DNA of 64,000 nt from Pseudomonas fluorescens (GTDB taxonomy: Bacteria; Pseudomonadota; Gammaproteobacteria; Pseudomonadales; Pseudomonadaceae): positions 5,845,001 to 5,909,000 of the forward strand of contig LR782234.1 in assembly GCA_902825215.1 (NCBI GenBank), written 5' to 3'. Both the position numbers and the translations under genes were made by a program. This document shows positions 1 through 7,619 of the stretch, piece by piece. The notes under the pieces are model-generated. The model was not told the DNA's origin. It made no database searches and saw nothing but the letters and a program-made list of their open reading frames with translations. Position 1 is the stretch's first letter; every line of letters begins with the position of its first letter.

Positions 1-146
1 GCGAGCTGGTCGACGCGCTGATGGCGGCGCGCAAGGACGTCAGTTATCTGGAAATCGACGCACCGCAGGGCCACGACGCCTTTCTGATTCCGATCCCGCG
101 CTACTTGCAGGCGTTCGGCAATTACATGAACCGCATCACGCTGTGA
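1..146 (+). CDS. metX: Homoserine O-acyltransferase MetX, C-terminal fragment
   Basis: This is the last 47 codons of a gene entering from the left edge; the frame begins at base 3 and stops at 144-146. The visible tail contains a GHDAFLIP motif, the segment that carries the catalytic histidine of the alpha/beta-hydrolase homoserine acyltransferases. The enzyme acylates homoserine, the first committed step of methionine synthesis; Pseudomonas MetX proteins are reported to use succinyl-CoA. The next gene, 7 bases downstream, is metW, the usual partner of metX in proteobacteria, which supports the call. The N-terminal part and the nucleophile serine lie outside the window. Confidence 0.88.
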   Translation, partial: ELVDALMAARKDVSYLEIDAPQGHDAFLIPIPRYLQAFGNYMNRITL

Positions 147-153
147 GAAAGCC

Positions 154-774
154 ATGAGAGCTGATCTGGAAATCATCCAGGAATGGATCCCCGCCGGCAG
201 CCGCGTCCTCGACCTTGGTTGCGGTAACGGCGAGCTGCTGAGCTGGCTGCGCGACAACAAGAACGTCACCGGTTATGGCCTGGAAAACGACGCCGAGAAC
301 ATCGCCGAATGCGTGGCCAAAGGCATCAACGTCATCGAGCAGGATCTGGACAAGGGGCTGGGCAATTTCGCCAGCAACAGTTTCGACATCGTCGTCATGA
401 CCCAGGCCCTGCAAGCCGTGCACTACCCGGACAAAATCCTCGACGAGATGCTGCGGGTCGGTCGTCAGTGCATCATCACCTTCCCCAACTTCGGTCACTG
501 GCGCTGCCGCTGGTACCTGGCGAGCAAGGGCCGCATGCCGGTGTCGGAGTTTCTGCCGTACACCTGGTACAACACGCCGAACATCCACTTCTGCACGTTT
601 GAAGACTTTGAAGAGCTGTGCCGCGAACGTGACGCCAAGGTCATTGATCGGCTTGCCGTGGATCAACAGCACCGCCACGGGTGGGCCAGTAAGCTATGGC
701 CTAATCTGTTAGGTGAAATCGGTATCTACCGGGTCAGCAGCCCGCTGCTGGCCGACCATAAGGTCGCGGTCTGA
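154..774 (+). CDS. metW: Methionine biosynthesis protein MetW
   Basis: This 206-residue protein is a class I SAM-dependent methyltransferase-like protein of the MetW family. Motif I (VLDLGCGNGELL, about residues 18-29) is intact, followed by the acidic residues expected at the end of the second strand (GLENDAENI). MetW is encoded with MetX and is thought to help methionine synthesis, though its biochemical role is less clear than that of MetX. The start ATG lies 7 bases after the metX stop, so the two genes are almost certainly co-transcribed. Length and motif fit the family. No oddities seen. Confidence 0.93.
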   Translation: MRADLEIIQEWIPAGSRVLDLGCGNGELLSWLRDNKNVTGYGLENDAENIAECVAKGINVIEQDLDKGLGNFASNSFDIVVMTQALQAVHYPDKILDEMLRVGRQCIITFPNFGHWRCRWYLASKGRMPVSEFLPYTWYNTPNIHFCTFEDFEELCRERDAKVIDRLAVDQQHRHGWASKLWPNLLGEIGIYRVSSPLLADHKVAV

Positions 775-799
775 GCCGGGTTATTCGAGGAGCACGAAC

Positions 800-1234
800 A
801 TGAGTCGTCTAGCGTTGTTGTTACTGACTGCCTGCCTCAGCGCCAGCGCCCTGGCGGCCGACGTCATCAAGGGCGAACGCAAGGAAACCTTCGGCGACGT
901 CACGGTGCACTACAACACCTTCAACTCGACCTTCCTGCAACCGGACATTGCCAAAGCCGCCGAACTGATCCGCAGCAAGAACCAGGGCGTGATCAACGTC
1001 TCGGTGCTCAAGAACGGCAAACCGGTGATCGCCAGTGTCACCGGCACGGTCAAGGACCTGACCAGCAACAGCGTGCCGTTGAACTTCCGCCAGGTCACCG
1101 AACAGGGCGCGATCTACTACATCGCCCAGTATCCGGTGCCGCAGCAGGAAACCCGTACCTTTGAAATCAAGGTGCAGAACGGCGACAAGATCAACACCCT
1201 CAATTTCAACCAAGAACTCTTTCCCGGCGAATGA
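800..1234 (+). CDS. DUF4426 domain secreted protein
   Basis: This 144-residue protein starts at ATG 800 (MSRLALLLLTACLSASALA), with a gaggag-like ribosome site a few bases upstream. An in-frame start at 713 exists but would overlap metW and put the signal peptide inside the protein, so 800 is preferred. Residues 1-19 form a clean Sec signal peptide ending ALA, giving a small periplasmic product. The remainder matches the DUF4426 type that recurs at this place next to metXW and rdgB in Pseudomonas; its function is unknown. The stop codon overlaps the rdgB start, so it is probably translated from the same message. Confidence 0.85.
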   Translation: MSRLALLLLTACLSASALAADVIKGERKETFGDVTVHYNTFNSTFLQPDIAKAAELIRSKNQGVINVSVLKNGKPVIASVTGTVKDLTSNSVPLNFRQVTEQGAIYYIAQYPVPQQETRTFEIKVQNGDKINTLNFNQELFPGE

Positions 1235-1827
1235 TGAACATCAAGCAGCTCGTACTGGCCAGCCATAACGCCGGCAAACTCAAAGAACTTCAAGCGATGC
1301 TCGGCGACTCGGTGCAACTGCGCTCGATCGGCGAATGGAGCAAGGTCGAGCCGGAAGAGACCGGTCTGTCATTTGTCGAGAACGCGATTCTCAAGGCACG
1401 CAACGCTGCGCGCATTTCCGGGCTGCCGGCTCTGGCCGACGACTCCGGTCTGGCGGTGGATTTTCTCGGTGGCGCACCGGGCATCTATTCGGCGCGTTAC
1501 GCCGATGGCAAGGGCGATGCGGCGAATAACGCCAAACTGCTCGACGCTTTGAAAGATGTGCCGGAAGCCGAGCGCGGCGCGCAGTTCGTCTGCGTGCTCG
1601 CCCTGGTGCGTCACGCAGACGATCCGTTGCCGATTCTGTGCGAAGGCCTGTGGCATGGACGGATTCTGACCGCCGCCAGCGGCGAACACGGCTTTGGTTA
1701 TGACCCGCTGTTCTGGGTGCCGGAACGTGACGTGTCCAGCGCCGAGCTGAGCCTCGCCGACAAGAATCAGATCAGCCACCGCGCCCGCGCCATGGTGCTG
1801 CTGCGCCAGCGTCTGGGTTTGCAATGA
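1231..1827 (+). CDS. rdgB: XTP/dITP pyrophosphatase RdgB
   Basis: This 198-residue enzyme hydrolyses non-canonical purine nucleoside triphosphates (dITP, XTP) to monophosphates, keeping them out of DNA. Family signatures are all present: SHNAGKLKEL near the N-terminus, DDSGLAVD around residue 70, GEHGFGYDPLF around residue 150 and SHRARAM near the C-terminus. The first ATG overlaps the stop of the upstream DUF4426 gene (ATGA), and a second ATG follows directly, so the start may be 1231 or 1234. It overlaps hemW by 4 bases. The order rdgB-hemW is conserved in many gammaproteobacteria. Confidence 0.95.
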   Translation: MMNIKQLVLASHNAGKLKELQAMLGDSVQLRSIGEWSKVEPEETGLSFVENAILKARNAARISGLPALADDSGLAVDFLGGAPGIYSARYADGKGDAANNAKLLDALKDVPEAERGAQFVCVLALVRHADDPLPILCEGLWHGRILTAASGEHGFGYDPLFWVPERDVSSAELSLADKNQISHRARAMVLLRQRLGLQ

Positions 1828-3029
1828 CCGGTGACGCTTCTGCGTCGGCGCTGATTGTCGGCGGCGCCGCCTCCTCGCCTAAAGCGCCGCTGTCAACGCT
1901 GCCGCCCTTGTCGCTATACATCCATATTCCGTGGTGCGTGCGCAAATGCCCGTATTGCGATTTCAACTCGCACACCGCAAGCCCGGTGCTGCCGGAGCAG
2001 GAATACGTCGATGCGCTGCTGGCCGATCTCGATCAGGATCTGCATGCGGTGTATGGCCGTGAGCTGACCTCGATTTTCTTCGGCGGCGGCACGCCGAGCC
2101 TGTTCAGTGCCGAAGCGCTCGGGCGCTTGTTGAAGGGCGTCGAGCAGCGCATCCCGTTCGCCGACGACATCGAAATCACCCTGGAAGCCAATCCGGGCAC
2201 TTTCGAGCAAGAGAAATTTGTCGCTTATCGCAAGCTGGGGATCAACCGGTTGTCGATCGGCATCCAGAGTTTCCAGCAGGAGAAGCTTGAAGCCCTCGGC
2301 CGCATCCATAACGGTGATGAAGCTGTGCGTGCGGCAGGTATGGCGCGCCAGGCCGGGTTCGACAACTTCAACCTCGACCTGATGCATGGCCTGCCGGATC
2401 AATCGCTGGACGATGCCTTGGCCGATCTGCGCCAGGCCATCGAACTGCAGCCGACACACATTTCCTGGTATCAACTGACGCTGGAACCGAACACCGTGTT
2501 CTGGAACCAGCCGCCAGTGCTGCCGGAAGACGACACGCTGTGGGACATCCAGGAAGCCGGGCAAGCGCTGCTGGCCGAACACGGTTACGCACAGTACGAA
2601 GTGTCGGCTTATGCCCAGCCCGGTAAACCGGCGCGGCATAACCTCAATTACTGGAGCTTCGGCGACTTCATCGGCATCGGCGCGGGCGCGCACGGCAAGC
2701 TCAGCCACCCGGACGGGCGCATCGTGCGCACCTGGAAAACGCGACTGCCCAAGGACTATCTCAACCCGGCGAAAAACTTCCAGGCCGGCGAGAAAATCCT
2801 GAGCAATGACGAGCTGCCGTTCGACTTCCTGATGAATGCGCTGCGGCTGACCGCGGGCGTCGAATCACGCCTCTACCCGGAGCGCACCGGCCTGTCGCTG
2901 GATACGCTTGCCGAAGGCCGGCGCGAGGCCGAACAAAGCGGCCTGATGCAGGTCGAACCGTCACGTCTGGCGGCCACCGAGCGCGGACAATTGTTCCTCA
3001 ACGACTTGCTGCAACAATTTCTGAGCTGA
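1824..3029 (+). CDS. hemW: Radical SAM heme chaperone HemW
   Basis: This 401-residue radical SAM protein has the cluster motif CVRKCPYCDF around residue 37. The residue two places after the third cysteine is Phe, not the fourth Cys of true coproporphyrinogen oxidases (HemN, CxxxCxxCxC), so this is the HemW type, which binds and transfers heme and is not thought to decarboxylate coproporphyrinogen III. The glycine-rich FFGGGTPSL segment and EANPGTFE support SAM-enzyme folding. The start overlaps rdgB by 4 bases. The N-terminal about 30 residues are low-complexity and a later start is possible, but the overlap argues for 1824. Confidence 0.93.
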   Translation: MTGDASASALIVGGAASSPKAPLSTLPPLSLYIHIPWCVRKCPYCDFNSHTASPVLPEQEYVDALLADLDQDLHAVYGRELTSIFFGGGTPSLFSAEALGRLLKGVEQRIPFADDIEITLEANPGTFEQEKFVAYRKLGINRLSIGIQSFQQEKLEALGRIHNGDEAVRAAGMARQAGFDNFNLDLMHGLPDQSLDDALADLRQAIELQPTHISWYQLTLEPNTVFWNQPPVLPEDDTLWDIQEAGQALLAEHGYAQYEVSAYAQPGKPARHNLNYWSFGDFIGIGAGAHGKLSHPDGRIVRTWKTRLPKDYLNPAKNFQAGEKILSNDELPFDFLMNALRLTAGVESRLYPERTGLSLDTLAEGRREAEQSGLMQVEPSRLAATERGQLFLNDLLQQFLS

Positions 3030-3056
3030 GCCCAACGGCGGCCTAAGGATAAACCC

Positions 3057-3380
3057 ATGGATTTGATACTCGACCTGCTCGCCACCGTCTCCCGCTGGAG
3101 CCGCAGCAACCTCTCGGAAATCGCCCTGGCACTGGTCGGTTGCCTGCTGGTGCTGTTCGGTGCGGATTTCAAAGGCTGGGTCGAGCAACGCCTGGGCAGC
3201 ATCGCCGGCGCCCTGCGCGTGCCGCTGATGGCCCTGCTGTGCGTAATCGGCAGCGGCGCCGCACTGATTTACGCCACGCCGTGGGTAGTCAAGGGCTTGA
3301 GCCAGTTCAACAACTACAGCCTCGCGCCGGTGTTGCTGGTGGTGCTGGTGCTGATCGGCGTCGTCGCAGATCGCCGCTAA
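3057..3380 (+). CDS. DUF3392 inner-membrane protein
   Basis: This 107-residue hydrophobic protein follows hemW by 27 bases with a ribosome site (aagga) ahead of ATG 3057. Three membrane segments can be read at roughly residues 20-37, 55-75 and 86-103. Its small size, composition and position fit the DUF3392 family found beside hemW and trmB in pseudomonads. Function is unknown. It is the last gene of the metX-to-hemW run; a family C palindromic repeat lies 14 bases after its stop. Confidence 0.8.
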   Translation: MDLILDLLATVSRWSRSNLSEIALALVGCLLVLFGADFKGWVEQRLGSIAGALRVPLMALLCVIGSGAALIYATPWVVKGLSQFNNYSLAPVLLVVLVLIGVVADRR

Positions 3381-3394
3381 TCTTTCAGCCACTT

Positions 3395-3500
3395 GATCGT
3401 TCCCATGCTCCGCGTGGGAATGCCTCGATGGACGCTCTGCGTCCGCTTTGGGACGCAGAGCGTCCCGGGCTGCATTCCCACGCAGAGCGTGGGAACGATC
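3395..3500. repeat. Palindromic intergenic repeat, family C
   Basis: This long imperfect inverted repeat begins gatcgttcccatgc and ends gcgtgggaacgatc. A second inner palindrome (ggacgctctgcgtcc / ggacgcagagcgtcc) forms the central stem. Related copies are at 34228-34330, 37121-37223 and 50346-50448. It probably folds into a cruciform or a long mRNA hairpin and may act as a terminator or stability element for the upstream operon. Confidence 0.9.
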
Positions 3501-3522
3501 ATTGGCTCATTCAAGGAAGGAC

Positions 3523-4071
3523 ATGAGTAAAAAACTGCTGGATGAAACGAGCAAATTTCTCAGCTACGTACTGCGCCACGAACCTCAAACGATTGGTCTG
3601 ACGCTGGATTCGCAAGGCTGGGCAAATATCAACGCACTGATTAGTGGCGCGGCCCGAGACGGACATTCCCTCGATCGTGTTTTGATTGAAGCTGTGGTGG
3701 CGAGTAGCGACAAGAAGCGTTTTTCGATTTCCACTGACGGCTTGTGCATCCGTGCTGTTCAGGGTCACTCGACGAAAACCGTCGAGTTGCAATTCGAAGA
3801 AAAGAACCCGCCGCAATCGCTATATCACGGTACAGCGAAGCGTTTTCTTGAATCGATAAATGAACAAGGTTTGATTCCTGGATCACGCCACCATGTGCAT
3901 CTCTCTGAAGAGCTCGCCACTGCCACGGCCGTAGGGCAACGCTACGGCAGCGTAGTGATCCTCGAAATCGCGGCCCAGCAGATGCAGGAAGAGGGCTTCA
4001 AGTTCTATCAGGCGGAAAACGGCGTGTGGTTGACGGACCACGTACCTGTGCGTTTCCTGACAACTCTGTAA
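3523..4071 (+). CDS. kptA: RNA 2'-phosphotransferase KptA/Tpt1 family
   Basis: This 182-residue protein resembles Tpt1/KptA, which removes an internal RNA 2'-phosphate by transferring it to NAD+, via ADP-ribosylation of the phosphate. Conserved pieces are RHEPQTIGL (residues 18-26), the QGW turn, IRAVQGHS, the YHGT segment that holds a catalytic residue, and the C-terminal FYQAENGVWLTDHVP segment. ATG 3523 is chosen because it follows an aaggaagg ribosome site; an upstream in-frame start at 3448 would lie inside a palindromic repeat. Bacteria lack the fungal-type tRNA splicing that gives Tpt1 its known job, so the cellular substrate is unknown. No RNA ligase is adjacent. The gene stands alone between repeats and looks accessory to the conserved backbone. 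Confidence 0.9.
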   Translation: MSKKLLDETSKFLSYVLRHEPQTIGLTLDSQGWANINALISGAARDGHSLDRVLIEAVVASSDKKRFSISTDGLCIRAVQGHSTKTVELQFEEKNPPQSLYHGTAKRFLESINEQGLIPGSRHHVHLSEELATATAVGQRYGSVVILEIAAQQMQEEGFKFYQAENGVWLTDHVPVRFLTTL

Positions 4072-4092
4072 ATCCCGAACACTTAAAACAAC

Positions 4093-4182
4093 TGTAGAAG
4101 TGAGCCTGCTCGCGATGACGGTTTGACATTCAACATCCACGCCGACTGATGGTCCCTCTTCGCGAGCAAGCTCGCTCTCACA
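4093..4182. repeat. Degenerate REP pair, family A
   Basis: Two inverted copies, gtgagcctgctcgcgatga and cttcgcgagcaagctcgctctcac, are separated by about 45 bases. They match the family A REP sequence seen intact elsewhere in the window but carry several substitutions, so this looks like an old, decayed copy. It lies between the convergent kptA and the gene at 4196-5041. Confidence 0.75.
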
Positions 4183-4195
4183 ATTGGGCATTGAT

Positions 4196-5041
4196 TCAAT
4201 GGTTCTTCGATAAGCGGCTCTCCGCCTGAAGGATCGCCTTGAGGCCAACGGAATCCTTACAGCCCAGCGCTATCGCTTTATCGAAGTGTTCGATATTCCC
4301 GCCGTCGTGCCGACTGCTGTCGTTCACACGAGTCAGTGCAAGTATGTAATTGGCCTCAGCCCGGAACTGATCTTCGGACAAGACCAAGGCGGCAGCCCTG
4401 GCTCGCATGGCTGCCATCGGCCCGACCTTAGCGGCAGGCGCCCCGTTATCTTCGAAACACAGCGAACGTTTGGCCTGCAACGGATAGTCATCGGCATAGG
4501 CATCAGGCTTGAGCAATAACTGCTCGAGAGAGTGCAAGAACTTCAAATGATCAGGATTTTGTGCATCAAATCGTTCATAAGCTTTGTCGCAAAGATGGTA
4601 ATAACCCACCGCAGCCGCCACCAACCCATCATTCATAGCCTTTTGATAAAGGCCACAGGTCTGTAGGCGCGTCTGCTCGGAAAACATCGGGTTGTCCTGC
4701 AGGCTGGCCAGAAAATAGGTGGCCAGCGTATGCCCGCCGTCCGACGCACGCTTGAGATTATCGACAAGGGCTTCGAGATCGCCCTCAGCAATTCGCAGCT
4801 GTTCGGGTGTGTATTGAATGCTTTCCCCGGCGGCCTCCCGCTTGATGCGCTCATTGGCTTCACGCTCGATCTTTTGCGCGGTTCTCTGCGCACTGGCGAA
4901 ATATTCTTCAGGGGTGACAACCCGTTCGCATGCTCCGCAAAAAAGCAGGCCGAGAACCAGCGTGCAGGCAAAAATGGCTTTCAAGATTTGTCTTCCTTTA
5001 CAAATTAGGGGGGCTTGGAGCTTTCGGCGGTTCATGATCAA
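4196..5041 (-). CDS. Hypothetical lipoprotein-like protein with Sel1/TPR-like helices
   Basis: I do not recognise this 281-residue protein. The N-terminus has a basic start, a hydrophobic stretch (residues 20-34) and a cysteine-containing end (LLFCGACER) that resembles, but does not perfectly match, a lipobox; export as a lipoprotein is plausible. The rest is helical: a charged segment with EREANERIKREAAGE, followed by repeats such as SDGGHTLATYFLASL, YQKAMNDGLVAAAVGYYHLC and FDKAIALGCKDSVGLKAIL, which resemble Sel1-like or TPR repeats used in protein contacts. ATG 5041 and ATG 5035 are both possible starts. It is bordered by family A REP repeats on both sides and faces kptA, so it looks like part of a variable spot. 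Confidence 0.65.
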   Translation of the reverse strand: MIMNRRKLQAPLICKGRQILKAIFACTLVLGLLFCGACERVVTPEEYFASAQRTAQKIEREANERIKREAAGESIQYTPEQLRIAEGDLEALVDNLKRASDGGHTLATYFLASLQDNPMFSEQTRLQTCGLYQKAMNDGLVAAAVGYYHLCDKAYERFDAQNPDHLKFLHSLEQLLLKPDAYADDYPLQAKRSLCFEDNGAPAAKVGPMAAMRARAAALVLSEDQFRAEANYILALTRVNDSSRHDGGNIEHFDKAIALGCKDSVGLKAILQAESRLSKNH

Positions 5042-5065
5042 ACTTGAGCAAACACCAGAAACAAC

Positions 5066-5155
5066 TGTGGGAGCGAGCCTGCTCGCGAAGGCGTCGTGTC
5101 AGACAACATAACTGCTGATTGACAGACCGCCTTCGCGAGCAGGCTCGCTCCCACA
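5066..5155. repeat. REP pair (REPIN-like), family A, tgtggg-outward
   Basis: Two inverted copies of a REP sequence: tgtgggagcgagcctgctcg at the left and its complement cgagcaggctcgctcccaca at the right, separated by about 40 bases. This is the typical paired arrangement (REPIN) of mobile REP sequences in fluorescent pseudomonads. It lies between the start of the lipoprotein-like gene and the end of trmB. Confidence 0.9.
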
Positions 5156-5173
5156 ATGGGTGCTGCGCAGGGC

Positions 5174-5902
5174 TCAGGAGAGCTTTTCGAACTTCAGGTC
5201 CCACACGCCATGACCAAGTCGTTCGCCGCGGCGTTCGAACTTGGTGATCGGACGTTCGGCCGGGCGCGGTACGCATTTGCCGTCTTCGGCGAGGTTGCGG
5301 TAGCCCGGGGCGACGTTCATCACTTCCAGCATGTATTCGGCGTACGGCTCCCAGTCGGTGGCCATGTGCAGAATCCCGCCGACCTTCAACTTGCTGCGCA
5401 CCAGTTCAGCGAAGGACGCCTGAACGATACGCCGCTTGTGGTGACGACTCTTGTGCCATGGATCCGGGAAAAACAGCATCAGGCGATCGAGGCTGTTGTC
5501 GGCGATGCAGCGGTTTAGCACTTCGATCGCGTCGCAATCGTAGACCCGCAGGTTGGTCAGGCCCTGCGTCAGTACGCCATTGAGCAGCGCGCCGACACCC
5601 GGACGGTGCACTTCAACGCCGATGAAATCCTGCTCCGGTGCAGCCGCCGCCATTTCCAGCAGCGAGTGGCCCATGCCGAAACCGATTTCCAGCGAGCGCG
5701 GTGCCGAGCGGCCGAAGACCTGGTCGTAATCCACCGGCGCATCGGCCAGCGGCAGCACGTACAGCGGCGCGCCCTGGTCCAGGCCGCGTTGCTGGCCTTC
5801 GGTCATGCGCCCGGCGCGCATCACGAAACTCTTGATGCGGCGGTGTTGGCGCTCGTCGCCTTCGTCCGGCTGGACAGGCGTGTCGTTCGATTCAGTCATC
5901 AA
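5174..5902 (-). CDS. trmB: tRNA (guanine-N7)-methyltransferase TrmB
   Basis: This 242-residue SAM-dependent enzyme methylates G46 in the variable loop of tRNAs. The SAM motif SLEIGFGMGHSLLEMA lies at about residues 70-86 and the family hallmark FFPDPWHKSRHHKRR at about 144-158. The N-terminal 55 residues are polar and variable, as is usual. ATG 5902 is 6 bases after the thiG stop on the same strand, so trmB is the last gene of a thiS-thiG-trmB run. No unusual features. Confidence 0.95.
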   Translation of the reverse strand: MMTESNDTPVQPDEGDERQHRRIKSFVMRAGRMTEGQQRGLDQGAPLYVLPLADAPVDYDQVFGRSAPRSLEIGFGMGHSLLEMAAAAPEQDFIGVEVHRPGVGALLNGVLTQGLTNLRVYDCDAIEVLNRCIADNSLDRLMLFFPDPWHKSRHHKRRIVQASFAELVRSKLKVGGILHMATDWEPYAEYMLEVMNVAPGYRNLAEDGKCVPRPAERPITKFERRGERLGHGVWDLKFEKLS

Positions 5903-5908
5903 TGGCTC

Positions 5909-6703
5909 TTACTTGATCAGACCATCCAGCGGCGAAGAGGCGCTGGCATAGAGTTTTTTCGGCATACGGCCAGCGAGGTAGGCCAGACGACCCGCGACGA
6001 TGGCGTGTTGCATGGCTTGCGCCATCAGCACTGGCTGCTGGGCGTGGGCGATGGCCGAGTTCATCAGCACCGCATCGCAACCCAGCTCCATGGCGATGGT
6101 TGCGTCGGACGCAGTGCCGACACCGGCATCGACCAGCACCGGGATTTTCGCTTCTTCAAGAATGATCTGCAGGTTATACGGGTTGCAGATGCCCAGACCG
6201 GAACCGATCAGACCGGCCAGCGGCATCACGGCGATGCAGCCGATCTCCGCCAGTTGCCGGGCGATGATCGGGTCATCGCTTGTGTAGACCATCACGTCGA
6301 AGCCTTCCTTGACCAGCGTTTCCGCAGCCTTGAGGGTTTCGATCACGTTGGGGAACAGGGTTTTCTGGTCAGCCAGCACTTCCAGCTTCACCAGGTTGTG
6401 GCCGTCGAGCAGCTCACGGGCCAGGCGGCAGGTGCGCACGGCTTCGATGGCGTCGTAGCAACCGGCGGTGTTCGGCAGGAAGGTGTAGCGCTCCGGCGAC
6501 AGCACGTCGAGCAGGTTCGGCTCGCCTTCGATCTGACCGAGGTTGGTACGGCGCACGGCGAAGGTGACGATCTCGGCACCCGAGGCTTCGATGGCCTGAC
6601 GGGTTTCTTGCATGTCACGGTATTTGCCGGTACCGACCAGCAAACGCGACTGGTAGGTACGACCGGCCAGCACAAAAGGCTTGTCGCTACGAACGATGCT
6701 CAT
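5909..6703 (-). CDS. thiG: Thiazole synthase ThiG
   Basis: This 264-residue enzyme makes the thiazole ring of thiamine from deoxyxylulose 5-phosphate, dehydroglycine and ThiS thiocarboxylate. The lysine in the NLVKLEVL strand (about residue 104) is the expected Schiff-base residue, and phosphate-binding glycine segments (PLAGLIGSGLGI, LVDAGVGTASDA) are present. The start ATG is preceded by aggattt-type spacing. thiS lies upstream on the same strand but is separated from thiG by 189 bases that are mostly an inverted-repeat element, which is unusual for this tightly linked pair. Confidence 0.96.
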   Translation of the reverse strand: MSIVRSDKPFVLAGRTYQSRLLVGTGKYRDMQETRQAIEASGAEIVTFAVRRTNLGQIEGEPNLLDVLSPERYTFLPNTAGCYDAIEAVRTCRLARELLDGHNLVKLEVLADQKTLFPNVIETLKAAETLVKEGFDVMVYTSDDPIIARQLAEIGCIAVMPLAGLIGSGLGICNPYNLQIILEEAKIPVLVDAGVGTASDATIAMELGCDAVLMNSAIAHAQQPVLMAQAMQHAIVAGRLAYLAGRMPKKLYASASSPLDGLIK

Positions 6704-6749
6704 AAGAAATCCTCTTTAGGAGTGAGGGTCTTGCAGAATTCTTCAATAA

Positions 6750-6891
6750 CCAAACGCTGTGAAAACGTCGCGAGCGAAGTAAAGACAAGGCAAAAACAGG
6801 CGAGGAAGCGGAGTCTACTGGTTGTAAATGAGCATTCCGAGCCTGTTTTTAACGCTGTATTTACGAGCGCAGCAGTTTTCACAGTGTTTGG
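6750..6891. repeat. 142-bp inverted-repeat element between thiS and thiG
   Basis: The ends are 17-bp near-perfect inverted repeats (CCAAACGCTGTGAAAAC and GTTTTCACAGTGTTTGG, one mismatch). Inside there are further nested complementary pairs: cgagcgaagtaaa with tttacgagcgcag, and aaaaacaggc with gcctgttttt, so the whole element can fold into one long hairpin with a loop of about 40 bases. It has no coding capacity. It ends one base before the thiS stop codon. Its size and structure suggest a MITE-like or structured non-coding repeat. I recall similar sequences in other pseudomonads but cannot verify a family name. Confidence 0.75.
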
Positions 6892-6892
6892 A

Positions 6893-7093
6893 TCAGCCGC
6901 CGCCGATGGCGTGTACTACTTCGACGTTATCGCCGTCGTTCAGCGTGGTGTCGGCATGCTGGCTGCGCGGGACGATATCCAGATTGAGTTCGACTGCTAC
7001 CCGGCGTCCGGTCAGTTCCAGGCGGGTAATCAGCGCCGCAACGGTCTCGCCGTCGGGCAATTCAAGGGGTTCGCCGTTCAATTGAATGCGCAT
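6893..7093 (-). CDS. thiS: Sulfur carrier protein ThiS
   Basis: This 66-residue ubiquitin-fold sulfur carrier ends in HAIGGG, the C-terminal Gly-Gly that becomes a thiocarboxylate and donates sulfur to the thiazole of thiamine. ATG 7093 (MRIQLNGEPLEL) is chosen; a start at 7141 would add 16 residues not seen in the family. Residues such as ALITRLELTGRRVAVELN are typical. It is the first gene of the thiS-thiG-trmB group, but a 142-bp inverted-repeat element follows its stop almost immediately. Confidence 0.95.
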   Translation of the reverse strand: MRIQLNGEPLELPDGETVAALITRLELTGRRVAVELNLDIVPRSQHADTTLNDGDNVEVVHAIGGG

Positions 7094-7164
7094 GCACAAC
7101 GCCGCCATCATTTTTAGGGGCTGGCATTCTAGCCCGATCATGACCTAAAGGTCAGTACCAAGCG

Positions 7165-7545
7165 TCAAGCGGTTAGCTGCAAACGCCAGGCGGCGAGGCC
7201 GAGGCAAACCCAACCGATCAGAAACGCAAGGCCGCCGAATGGGGTGATGATGCCGAGCTTGCTGATGCCCGTCAGGGTCAGCAGATACAGGCTGCCGGAG
7301 AACAACAGAATGCCGACGGCAAAGGACACGCCGGCCCAAGTGATCAGCCGCCCTGGAATCTGCGTAGCCAGAAGCGCGACCCCGAACAACGCGAGGGTGT
7401 GCACCAGTTGATAGGTGACGCCGGTGTGGAAGATCGTCAGATATTCCGGGGTCAGGCGGTTTTTCAGGCCGTGGGCGGCAAACGCGCCCAATGCGACCCC
7501 GGTGAAACCGAAAAAAGCGGCCAGCATCAAAAAGCCACGCAGCAT
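7165..7545 (-). CDS. DUF423 family inner-membrane protein
   Basis: This 126-residue protein has four predicted membrane helices and the conserved N-terminal pattern FGFTGVALGAFAAHGLKNRL of the DUF423 (YgdD/YwdK) family. The function is unknown. It is divergent from mtgA, with 74 bases between the two starts, so both promoters must lie in that short gap. Its length is normal for the family. Confidence 0.88.
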   Translation of the reverse strand: MLRGFLMLAAFFGFTGVALGAFAAHGLKNRLTPEYLTIFHTGVTYQLVHTLALFGVALLATQIPGRLITWAGVSFAVGILLFSGSLYLLTLTGISKLGIITPFGGLAFLIGWVCLGLAAWRLQLTA

Positions 7546-7580
7546 TGGGAACTCCAGTCAGACGCAATCGGCAGGGTCTG

Positions 7581-7586
7581 TATAAT
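7581..7586 (+). promoter_or_regulatory. Candidate -10 element for mtgA
   Basis: A perfect TATAAT lies 33 bases ahead of the chosen mtgA start in the divergent gap. The hexamer 17 bases upstream (tcagac) is a poor -35 match, so strength is uncertain. Confidence 0.4.
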
Positions 7587-7619
7587 GGCCCGCTCCACCG
7601 GTTCGGCCAAGCCATCTCT

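Noticed and set aside
3395..3500. Possible CRISPR or integron array based on repeated palindromes
   Set aside because: Copies are isolated, far apart and palindromic, without regular spacers or cas/int genes. They are REP-type intergenic repeats.
5606..7117. A 503-codon plus-strand open frame opposite trmB, thiG and thiS
   Set aside because: It runs antisense through three well-identified genes, and its translation (rich in His, Gln, Arg, Asp) is what the complement of GC-rich genes usually gives.
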